A DNA stretch of 34,173 nt from Pedosphaera sp. (GTDB taxonomy: Bacteria > Verrucomicrobiota > Verrucomicrobiia > Limisphaerales > SXQI01): assembly GCA_025359965.1 (NCBI GenBank), contig JANYDC010000118.1, positions 1 through 34,173 of the forward strand, read 5' to 3'. Of the stretch, positions 8,415 through 15,795 are shown piece by piece. Under the pieces are notes generated by a model, which did no database searches, was not told where the DNA came from, and saw nothing but the letters and a program-made list of their open reading frames with translations. The position numbers and the translations under genes are program-made. Each line of letters opens with the position of its first letter. The stretch's first letter is position 1.

Positions 8415-8804
8415 TTAACCACCAATGCGGAAAGAAATGCGAACCACGTACTCGGAGCCAAAAATGCTTTGCAGCTGATTGAGGATTTTTTTGTGCTGAT
8501 AACGCACTAATTCATTCAGCCAAGCGCTACTGTCAACGTTGACAAACAGAGTCCCTTTGACCAGGCCGGCTGGCTGGGCATGAGCTGAGAACCGGGGGTC
8601 GATCATCGAATTCCACGCTTTGATCACCTCAGCCTCGGCGCGTCTACGATCCAAATTGAGAGTCTTGAGAACATGAGGAATAATCCGGTCCACCTGCCTG
8701 CTCCGGTCCCGTAGCGCCGACTCCAACGGCACGTAGTCCATGCCCCGCCATTGGGCAAGGACGGACCTGCGGGCTTTACTGGGCGCATCTTTGAACGAAC
8801 TCAC
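8415..8804 (-). CDS. DUF721 protein, DciA-like helicase loader
   Basis: This is a 129-residue protein matching the DUF721 family: a helical N-terminal half and a C-terminal KH-like alpha/beta module with AWNSMIDPRFSAHAQP, KGTLFVNVDSSAWLNEL and QHKKILNQLQSIFG. Family members called DciA are the DnaB helicase loaders of most bacteria that lack DnaC or DnaI. That role is known for characterised relatives and inferred here. The GTG start lies 8 nt after the stop of the histidine kinase gene, so it is probably co-transcribed, but a functional link to the kinase is not obvious. The segment 8361-8414 to nadE shows no terminator. Confidence 0.82.
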   Translation of the reverse strand: MSSFKDAPSKARRSVLAQWRGMDYVPLESALRDRSRQVDRIIPHVLKTLNLDRRRAEAEVIKAWNSMIDPRFSAHAQPAGLVKGTLFVNVDSSAWLNELVRYQHKKILNQLQSIFGSEYVVRISFRIGG

Positions 8805-8812
8805 GGCTTAGC

Positions 8813-11488
8813 TTAACTCACAGCACCCAACCGGCCAAGAGGGGAAACCTTGGATTCAGGCTTCGCCGGAATCATCCTTGCCACAGCCGCAAGAAGCTCC
8901 TGCGCATTGTACGGCTTGTGAACAATATCGAAAAAGCCTTTCCTTTTGACTTCTTCAGGGGTCATCTCCCCAACAAACCCGCTGGTCAACAGCACTGGGA
9001 TTTGCGAACCAGTCTGCCGAATCCCATCGAGCAACTCCGCCCCACCGAGAATAGGCATCGAAAAATCTGTTATTACAGCGTCAAAACTGCTGGATTCCTG
9101 AATGAATTCCGCCAACGCATGCGCCGAGTCCACAAACGCCAAAACCTCGTAACCAGCATTGCCCAGTACCTTTCGAGCAAGCGTTGTCAACGGCTGCTCA
9201 TCATCCACAAACAGTATTCTCCCCGCACCTTGCTTATGAGGCAGAGGGGAAGTGGGTGGAGAGACGGGAGCAGGCGGTTCGATGAGTGGCAAAAAGATTC
9301 GGAAAGTCGTTCCAGCTCCCTTGTGGTTTTCCACGGAAATACCGCCATAGTGGCTTTTCACGATTCCTTGGACAACCGCCAAGCCCAGTCCCGTGCCTTG
9401 CCCGGTCGGCTTGGTGGTAAAAAAAGGGTCGAAAATCCGCTCCAGATGCTCGGGAGAGATACCTTGACCAGTGTCATGCACAGAGAGCACGGCATAACGC
9501 CCCGGGGGCAGATACCCATGAACCACGGCCAAAGGTTGACTGGTGGTCAATTCATCCTCAGATAGGGTCACGATGCCGTTTTGGTCTCCAATTGCATGCC
9601 AGGCATTGGCGCAGAGGTTCATTAGGACCTGATGGAGGGGGCCGGACTCCGCAAACACGTAAATCGAGTGAGGAGCAATCCGGGTTTCTATTGTGATACG
9701 CGCAGGCAGCGTCGAGCGAAGCAGGCTGGTAGTTTCCTGAATAAGCGCCTGCAGCCGCACGGGTTCACTTTTTTGATCTTGAGGGCGGCTGAAGGTCAAA
9801 ATTTTCGACACCAGTTCGCGGGCCCGATTACTTGCCTGCAGAATCTGGCGGACGGATTCTCCGCTGCGCCCATCCTCCGGGTATTCCATGCGCAACAACT
9901 CCGCATTCCCAAGAATCGCGCACAGAATGTTGTTAAAATCGTGGGCAATCCCGCCAGCCAGTGTCCCGACGGCTTCCATCTTCTTGGACTGTCGAAGCTG
10001 CACTTCCAAGTCGTGTTGTATCTTCGCCGCATGACGGGCTTCGGTAATATCCTGGACGGTGCCGATTAATTTTACCGGCTGGCCAGCAGAATCAGTGATA
10101 ACTTCGCAATGCTCCTCGACCAATCTCTCAGAGCCATCCAACCGCAAAATTCGATGCTCAGAACGGTAAGGCCGTTTGGTTTTAAGAGCCGCCTCCACCC
10201 CCTGCTTCAGTGCAGCGGAATCATCCGGATGAACCATGGCATAGAATGACTCCAAGGTAAGCCGAAACCGTTCAGGAGATTGGTTAAAAATACGATAGGT
10301 CTGCTCGGACCATTGCAGTTCCGAAGTGACCAAATCGCGTTCCCAACTGCCGATCCCCCCGATCCGCTGGGCCTGCAGAAGGACCGCCTCAGCATGATTG
10401 CGGCGTTCCACTTCGCGAGCAAGACGTTCGTTAACCGTGGTCAGCTCCAAAGTCCTCTCCACCACTTTCTGGTCTATCCTGCTGCGCTGCCGGAAAAGGG
10501 ACTGAAGGTATCCTGCGCAAAGGATCGACACCACCGATCCGCCCAGAAGCGCCACATAACATAGAATTGGGGCATGAGCCTTCTGCCACCGCATGGTGGG
10601 CCGCACCGCAAACATCCATTGGCGGTTTAGAACCTCGTTACTTTGCTGATAAACGATTCCTTTGGAAAAATCAGCGACGGAAAGAACGGGTAGGTTCGAA
10701 TCAATAAGCTTTTGGTAAAGTATTTTGGGGGCATCGCCTTTGGTGCGATCCTCAAGCAGAAGCTCGATGTCCAGATCGTCTTCCGCCGAGGCTTCGTCCA
10801 AAACCGTCTTAATCTCAAAATTGCAGATTACAAAACCGCGCAGAGGGTCTGGTGCATCACCCACCACCACCGGCCTTACGAACACCCTGGGAACCGCACA
10901 AAGCACCATCGCATGGCCAGCCTGGATCTCAAGCATCTGCTGCTCTCCGGAATCCCGAGCCGCAAACGCACTGCTGAGAATCGCGGGATTTTGGGCCAAA
11001 TCCAAACCCGCATGCACAGCGTTCGGAGGGTCCGAGTATAACACCGGGAGATAGAGGGCTCGATGAGGGGCTGGAACGAATTTTCCTTCGCCAATTTCAT
11101 CACAAATCGTGAAATCAGAAGAGAACCACTCCCGGCGTTTAGCCTCATATTTCTCTCGATCAGCTCCGGTTACAAATTCAGCATACTCCCAAAGCTGAAT
11201 CCCCCCGTGCCGACCGCGCAAATCCCACAAAATGGATTGAACGTTGGTCATATTGAGAGTCTGGGCCCCCACAATGATGTTTCGCACCTGAGTCACCATC
11301 TCGCCTTTTTGATCCAAGACTCTCCACATCAAAACCATCTGCCGTTCCGCACGCCAGTTGAACTCATCCTTCGCCCTGTTCAGTTCCCAATTACGAGTCG
11401 TGACATAGGCGATCAGCGACAATAGCAGACCTATTGTGAGGATCATCCATGCAGGCCCCCTGTTGTTCTGTGTTTTTGAGACTGGCAC
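8813..11488 (-). CDS. CHASE-PAS hybrid histidine kinase with receiver
   Basis: This is an 891-residue membrane sensor. In order: N-terminal membrane helix (about 14-30); periplasmic CHASE-like domain (about 60-300, with REWFSSDFTI and HRALYLPVLYSDPPNA); second membrane helix (about 308-332); coiled coil (to about 375); PAS domain (about 385-490, with GGIGSWERDL and RIFNQSPERF); HisKA with phospho-acceptor His in GTLAGGIAHDFNNIL; HATPase with N-box LMNLCANAWHAIG and GQGTGLGLAVVQGI; and a C-terminal receiver (about 755-870) with acidic pair VDDE, phospho-acceptor Asp in AVITDFSMP and Lys in IVHKPY. It should sense an extracytoplasmic ligand and phosphorylate itself. No separate DNA-binding regulator is adjacent, so the output partner is unknown. 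GTG start. Confidence 0.93.
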   Translation of the reverse strand: MPVSKTQNNRGPAWMILTIGLLLSLIAYVTTRNWELNRAKDEFNWRAERQMVLMWRVLDQKGEMVTQVRNIIVGAQTLNMTNVQSILWDLRGRHGGIQLWEYAEFVTGADREKYEAKRREWFSSDFTICDEIGEGKFVPAPHRALYLPVLYSDPPNAVHAGLDLAQNPAILSSAFAARDSGEQQMLEIQAGHAMVLCAVPRVFVRPVVVGDAPDPLRGFVICNFEIKTVLDEASAEDDLDIELLLEDRTKGDAPKILYQKLIDSNLPVLSVADFSKGIVYQQSNEVLNRQWMFAVRPTMRWQKAHAPILCYVALLGGSVVSILCAGYLQSLFRQRSRIDQKVVERTLELTTVNERLAREVERRNHAEAVLLQAQRIGGIGSWERDLVTSELQWSEQTYRIFNQSPERFRLTLESFYAMVHPDDSAALKQGVEAALKTKRPYRSEHRILRLDGSERLVEEHCEVITDSAGQPVKLIGTVQDITEARHAAKIQHDLEVQLRQSKKMEAVGTLAGGIAHDFNNILCAILGNAELLRMEYPEDGRSGESVRQILQASNRARELVSKILTFSRPQDQKSEPVRLQALIQETTSLLRSTLPARITIETRIAPHSIYVFAESGPLHQVLMNLCANAWHAIGDQNGIVTLSEDELTTSQPLAVVHGYLPPGRYAVLSVHDTGQGISPEHLERIFDPFFTTKPTGQGTGLGLAVVQGIVKSHYGGISVENHKGAGTTFRIFLPLIEPPAPVSPPTSPLPHKQGAGRILFVDDEQPLTTLARKVLGNAGYEVLAFVDSAHALAEFIQESSSFDAVITDFSMPILGGAELLDGIRQTGSQIPVLLTSGFVGEMTPEEVKRKGFFDIVHKPYNAQELLAAVARMIPAKPESKVSPLGRLGAVS

Positions 11489-11875
11489 CAGTTTTGAAGA
11501 AAAATTAAGTTAGGCAGTTCTGGCACATGCGGCTTTACAAACCAATCCCTCACGCTTGGGTAAAAATCGCTCCCCTTTCGATATCCAAAAACACTTAACC
11601 AAAACCGCAAAGTAGCCGAGCGAATTGGGAGCTTAGTGTTGAAAAATCATATATCACAGCGCCTCAACGGACAAGCCTCAAGTTGATAATGGGATCTGTA
11701 GTGTCAATTTTGAATCGGGGACTACCATTGCAGCCGCTTTTCAAAATTCAACCAAGTAGCAGCACTGCAAGAACCTCGAAGCGAGCTCACCTCGTCCCAA
11801 TCCCAAAAAGCTCTGAAAAGCAATGTGTTTTCCTCTTTTCGACAGACAAGAACCTGCTAACGTGCCATTAAATCA
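11489..11875. other. Divergent intergenic region, no gene seen
   Basis: These 387 bases separate the minus-strand kinase gene from the plus-strand DUF1080 gene and should contain both promoters. I find no supportable ORF, strong hairpin or clear operator. A TGGCAC at about 11520 lacks the matching downstream element of a sigma-54 site. Confidence 0.5.
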
Positions 11876-12499
11876 ATGAAAATCAAATACTTGGCGGTGT
11901 TTCTGCTACTTTTAGGGCAAGCGATGATTAATGCAGCGGAACCATACAGTCTTTTTGATGGTAAATCCTTTCAGGGTTGGGAAGGCGATACCAACAAGTC
12001 ATTCCGAATCGAAGCGGGTGCCATCGTGGGCGGGAGCCTATCCAACGCGGTTCCGCGCAATGAGTTTCTCGCCACAAAGCGTGCCTACACTAATTTCGTA
12101 CTCGAGCTCGATTGGAAAGTCCTTGGCAAAGGCGTAAACGGCGGAGTGCAGCTTCGCTCGGCGAGAATCCCCAACCATTATGAGGTTTCGGGCTATCAGG
12201 CTGATCTGGGAGACCCAGGTTGGTGGGGATGTTTGTATGACGAATCCAGAAGGAACAAAGTTTTGGCGCAAGCACCCGCCGAGGTTGCCGAAAAAATAGT
12301 CAAACGGCAGGATTGGAATCATTACACAATTCGCTGCGAAGGAAAAAGAATCCGACTTTCCATCAACGGCCATGCAACCGTTGACTACACTGAAACCGAA
12401 TCGGGCATTGCGGATGGCGGGATCATCGCTCTTCAAATCCACGGAGGCGGCCCAAGTGAGGCTTGGTACAAAAACATTGTGGTAAGTGAGTTACCTTGA
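11876..12499 (+). CDS. Secreted DUF1080 (3-keto-disaccharide hydrolase-like) protein
   Basis: This is a 207-residue single-domain protein with a clear signal peptide (MKIKYLAVFLLLLGQAMINA, cleavage before AEPYS). The rest is a full DUF1080 domain (PF06439): SLFDGKSFQGWEGD at the start, NFVLELDWKV, NGGVQLRS, the GYQADLGDPGWWGCLYDESRR segment, DWNHYTIRCEGKRIRLSINGH and the closing GIIALQIHGGGPSEAWYKNI. The family adopts a jelly-roll fold; characterised members act on 3-keto-glycosides, others only bind sugar. It likely works in the periplasm or outside the cell. It stands alone, 176 nt before the VTC gene on the same strand. Confidence 0.92.
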   Translation: MKIKYLAVFLLLLGQAMINAAEPYSLFDGKSFQGWEGDTNKSFRIEAGAIVGGSLSNAVPRNEFLATKRAYTNFVLELDWKVLGKGVNGGVQLRSARIPNHYEVSGYQADLGDPGWWGCLYDESRRNKVLAQAPAEVAEKIVKRQDWNHYTIRCEGKRIRLSINGHATVDYTETESGIADGGIIALQIHGGGPSEAWYKNIVVSELP

Positions 12500-12675
12500 C
12501 GAGTACTGATATCTCCCACGAACATGCCGATCAGGCGTGTTGGTTCAGGCAGACGCACTTAATTGCCGATACAGAAAAGTTGTTTAACAATTATTGAACG
12601 GTTAAGTTACAATCAGGTCACAGAGTCACATGGAATGACGACAGCCGGAAATTCTTTAAATACGGTGGTCTCGAT

Positions 12676-13533
12676 ATGAGCGAGGACAGGATGCAGGCCT
12701 CGCGCTTCGAGTTGAAGTACATCATCCCGGATGATGTGGCTCTGGCGACGCGTGATTTTTTGGCAGGGTATCTTGAACTTGATGAATTTGGGGCGACGCA
12801 GCCCAATTATTCCTATCCGATCCACAGCCTATATTTGGATTCCGACCAATTGGCAACCTACCATTGGACGATCAACGGGGACAAGAACCGCTACAAATTA
12901 AGGGTCCGGTACTACGACGACCGTCCAGAATCGCCTGTATTCTTTGAGATCAAGCGGCGAATGGATAGCACCATCAACAAGCAACGCGGAGGCGTAAGGA
13001 AAGAGTTTGCCAAATCAATTCTGGACGGCCAGTTGGCCGAACCGAGCCATCTGCTTTCCAAAGATCCCAAGCAATTCATGGCTTTGCAGAATTTCAGCCG
13101 GTTGATGAACATGCTTAACGCGAAGCCTAAGATGCATGTCTATTACGTGCGTGAGGCTTGGATCAGCCGTTACGACAATTCTGTTCGTGTTACCATGGAC
13201 CGCAACGTCCTTTGCGAGGCCGAGCCCGCAGGGCGGTTGACCACCACACTGACCAATCCGGTCCGCCCGTTCGGCAAAATGGTGATTCTTGAATTAAAAT
13301 TTACCAACCGATTCCCTGACTGGTTCAAGGAGTTGGTCAGAATTTTTGGGCTGGCCCAATGCGGCGCTGCGAAATACGCGGGTGGAGTCGAACTTATGGG
13401 TGAACAACAGCTTAATTATTCGATTTTAACGCCACCTCGCCCCTCGGAAAGGCGCGTTATTACGGAGAATTCCACCAAGCCCATTGAATCGACCCGGTCA
13501 TCCACTTCGGTTAACCAGAGCCTTCACGCTTAG
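12676..13533 (+). CDS. VTC-domain protein (polyphosphate polymerase-like)
   Basis: This is a 285-residue VTC-type protein of the triphosphate tunnel metalloenzyme fold. Visible motifs are RFELKYIIP at the N-terminus, the PIHSLYLDSDQLATYH segment, basic strands with RYKLRVRYYDD, the acidic FFEIKRR strand, a conserved KQRGGVRK basic patch, SRYDNSVRVTMDRNVLC, and LELKFTNRFPDWFKELV. Yeast Vtc4, the reference member, makes polyphosphate from ATP; bacterial copies are assumed to do similar chemistry. It is followed at 3 nt by the DUF4956 membrane protein, a common pairing in many phyla. The Ser/Thr-rich C-terminal tail (about 255-285) looks disordered. Start at the first ATG after a GGTGG; M6 is an alternative. 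Confidence 0.87.
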   Translation: MSEDRMQASRFELKYIIPDDVALATRDFLAGYLELDEFGATQPNYSYPIHSLYLDSDQLATYHWTINGDKNRYKLRVRYYDDRPESPVFFEIKRRMDSTINKQRGGVRKEFAKSILDGQLAEPSHLLSKDPKQFMALQNFSRLMNMLNAKPKMHVYYVREAWISRYDNSVRVTMDRNVLCEAEPAGRLTTTLTNPVRPFGKMVILELKFTNRFPDWFKELVRIFGLAQCGAAKYAGGVELMGEQQLNYSILTPPRPSERRVITENSTKPIESTRSSTSVNQSLHA

Positions 13534-13536
13534 AAA

Positions 13537-14223
13537 ATGACGGACTTTTTATTTAAGGGCGATTTCGCCTCGGCCCCACAAAACATCCCGGCGATGTTGC
13601 TGGGCCTGTTGTTGGCATTCTTAGGAGGCCACGTCATCGCCTGGATCTACATGGTGACGCATAGCGGCCTCTCCTACTCAAAGTCATTTGTCAGCTCCCT
13701 CATAGTAATGCCCACCGTTGTGGCCATGGTAATGATGGTGCTGTCGAACAATTTGGTGACGGCATTTGGATTAATGGCGGTTTTTGCGATCGTTCGCTTC
13801 CGCAATATTCTCCGGGACACCCTCGACACCACCTACGTCCTTTCCGTCATCGTGATCGGCATGGCGGCTGGGACCATGAAGTTTTCCACCGCCATTCTGG
13901 GCTGCGGGTTGATCAGCTTCATCATGTTCTATCTGTGGTACACTAACTTTGGTGCGCGCCATCGTTATGACATGATTGTGAATTTACACTGGTCGCGTCC
14001 CGTCACAGACCTGTCGCAATTGCGCCAATTGCTTGAGAGGCACAGCCTCAAAACCATATGCGCCAGCCAGCGCAGCAACGAGGGGTATGAAGGGACTGAC
14101 CTTTCCTACCGCCTGCTTCTGCGTGACCCAAGCCGAATGGACGATTTGCTGATTGAATTGCGCGGGCTCACCGGAGTGTCGCGTTTAACCGGACTCAAGT
14201 CCGAGGAAGAATCGGAGATTTAA
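13537..14223 (+). CDS. DUF4956 membrane protein
   Basis: This is a 228-residue protein with about four N-terminal membrane helices (residues roughly 18-40, 47-70, 72-90 and 100-140) and a cytoplasmic C-terminal part. The segment AVFAIVRFRNILRDTLDTTYVL is the DUF4956 signature. The family has no established activity, but it is repeatedly encoded next to VTC-domain proteins and is thought to form the membrane part of a polyphosphate-linked system. The C-terminal domain (about 148-228, MIVNLHWSRPVTDLSQLRQL then LLIELRGLTGVSRLTGL) resembles a small ACT/ferredoxin-like module. Three nt after the VTC stop and 9 nt before the next gene, so it sits in the middle of an operon. Confidence 0.87.
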   Translation: MTDFLFKGDFASAPQNIPAMLLGLLLAFLGGHVIAWIYMVTHSGLSYSKSFVSSLIVMPTVVAMVMMVLSNNLVTAFGLMAVFAIVRFRNILRDTLDTTYVLSVIVIGMAAGTMKFSTAILGCGLISFIMFYLWYTNFGARHRYDMIVNLHWSRPVTDLSQLRQLLERHSLKTICASQRSNEGYEGTDLSYRLLLRDPSRMDDLLIELRGLTGVSRLTGLKSEEESEI

Positions 14224-14232
14224 ACTAATTTC

Positions 14233-15327
14233 ATGGACGTGCTGCCTCCCATCCCCGTGCCACCTGGCAAACGATGGACCGAATTCAAAACTCGGTTCCT
14301 GCCTCTTGTTGTATTCGCAGTGCTGGTGCTGATGGCAGCGTCGCTCTGGAAAAACAATGTGGTGTCTCCCACCATGCTCGGCCAGGTTGAAAGCGTCAGC
14401 GCTGCCGTCATCACACCTGAGAGCGGGATTATCACTTCGTTGCTGGTTAAACGCTACCAAAGCGTCAAAGCCGGTGACCCCGTTGCTGAGCTGACCAGCA
14501 ACGATCCGCGTTCGGCCGACCTTCGCCTCTCGCTGCTGCGCACCAAATTGAGCTTGATGACCGCCGAGGTGGGTACTTCCATGGATCAAGACCGAATGGG
14601 CTTTAACTTTGAGAACATGCGGCTGGCCTATGAGCGCCTTCTCATTGAAAAAGCTGTTACCGGGGCGGAATTGAAAATCGCCGAACAAGTGCTGGAAAGG
14701 CTCGCCAAAGGCCGTGCGGAACGAGTCGTTTCGATCATAGATTACGAATCAGGGCTTCGCGTGCGTGACGGTTTGAAAGCACGCCTTGAGGAATCCGAAA
14801 AATTGTTGGCCCGCGAAAAAGAAAAAATTGATGGAGCCTCGCATTTCGCTGATTCGCTTGCCGCTCCACGCTCAACCAACAGTCCCACGCTCAAATTGCT
14901 GGATGAACTCGCAGTCGAACGCGAGCAACTGTTGAAAACCGAGGGCAAGATTGTACTCCGCGCCCCCATGAGCGGCCAGGTTAACAGCATCCTACGCCAG
15001 ACTGGCCAGCAAGTCGTGGCCGGAGATTCCCTCCTCATCATCACGGCCAACGAATCAAAGCAAATTATCGGCTACCTCCATCCCCCGGTGGCCTTCGATC
15101 CGCAACTGGGCATGAAAGTCAAAGTCCGACGCCGAAGCAACACCCGGGAAGAGGGCATGGCACAGATTGCCTCGATTGGCCCGCAGATGGAACCGCTGAT
15201 CCAATCACTCCTTCGCCCAGGTGTCACTCATGAGATTGGGCTGCCCATCTCCATCGATATTCCCAAGGGCCTAAAGCTTATGCCGGGTGAACTGGTTGAA
15301 CTGACAGTCAACAGCACGCAAGACTGA
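14233..15327 (+). CDS. HlyD-family membrane fusion (periplasmic adaptor) protein
   Basis: This is a 364-residue adaptor. It has one membrane helix near the N-terminus (about 25-42), a first half lipoyl/barrel-sandwich segment (ESGIITSLLVKRYQSVKAGDPVAELTS), a long helical hairpin (about 95-235), a second lipoyl half (LRAPMSGQVNSILRQTGQQVVAGDSLLII) and a beta-barrel with C-terminal strands. Such proteins bridge an inner-membrane transporter and an outer-membrane channel. Here no transporter or TolC-like gene follows; instead it is the third gene of a VTC-DUF4956 operon. This suggests a structural role around those proteins or recruitment of a transporter coded elsewhere. Start at the first ATG, 9 nt after the DUF4956 stop. 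Confidence 0.87.
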   Translation: MDVLPPIPVPPGKRWTEFKTRFLPLVVFAVLVLMAASLWKNNVVSPTMLGQVESVSAAVITPESGIITSLLVKRYQSVKAGDPVAELTSNDPRSADLRLSLLRTKLSLMTAEVGTSMDQDRMGFNFENMRLAYERLLIEKAVTGAELKIAEQVLERLAKGRAERVVSIIDYESGLRVRDGLKARLEESEKLLAREKEKIDGASHFADSLAAPRSTNSPTLKLLDELAVEREQLLKTEGKIVLRAPMSGQVNSILRQTGQQVVAGDSLLIITANESKQIIGYLHPPVAFDPQLGMKVKVRRRSNTREEGMAQIASIGPQMEPLIQSLLRPGVTHEIGLPISIDIPKGLKLMPGELVELTVNSTQD

Positions 15328-15795
15328 AGAATCACTGCGTGGTTGGGGAATGGTTTTAAAAATGGTTCTTTGGGGCCGTTTGCTTCCAACTCACGATTGC
15401 TTCAGAGAAAACTCTTCCAGCCCTGTCAAATTACAGCGAGGAGGCTATATCCAAGACATTGCTTCTGCCTCCGAGAAGGCACCTCGACCCTTTCGACACT
15501 CTTTTTTTCCCTGCAATCCTGAAGTCTCGACGGTACAACCAAAGCGATTCATCATTCTGTTCGAGAATTGGGCTGGCGCAGTGAAAAACAGCGTGCCAAT
15601 GTCCTCATTTAAAACCTCCTAAATCGTTGAAAATAGGGCGAAAACATCGGCAACAAAAATTTTCGCAAAAACGGCTTGCACCCACTACCGGTAGTGGTAG
15701 CTTCGCACCATTCCCCCACTGATGGGGCATCCAGTCAACTCTCGGGAGATTGATTAGGTGTCTATTTCGTGGAAAATAATTGATTTTACTGTCCC
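15328..15795. other. Leader region of the ribonucleotide reductase gene
   Basis: This 468-base stretch contains no gene I can support. Its last third holds the palindrome at 15682-15697 and a small hairpin at 15714-15727. I searched by eye for a cobalamin riboswitch (B12 box, GCCACTG element) and found none. Confidence 0.5.
15682..15697. promoter_or_regulatory. Perfect 16-bp palindrome upstream of nrdJ
   Basis: CCACTACC at 15682-15689 is followed directly by its exact complement GGTAGTGG at 15690-15697. It sits about 100 bp before the ribonucleotide reductase start codon. A gap-free palindrome of this length is typical of a dimeric repressor operator. It does not match the AT-rich NrdR box. 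A hairpin with arms CCCCA (15714-15718) and TGGGG (15723-15727) follows. Function is inferred from position alone. Confidence 0.45.

Noticed and set aside
11500-11560. Sigma-54 promoter around TGGCAC
   Set aside because: The required TTGC-type element at the right spacing is absent.
15350-15622. 90-codon plus-strand ORF before nrdJ
   Set aside because: Pro/Ser/Phe-mixed translation with no motif, no start signal and no sign of coding bias.
15328-15795. Cobalamin riboswitch for the B12-dependent reductase
   Set aside because: No B12 box or recognisable core element could be found by eye.
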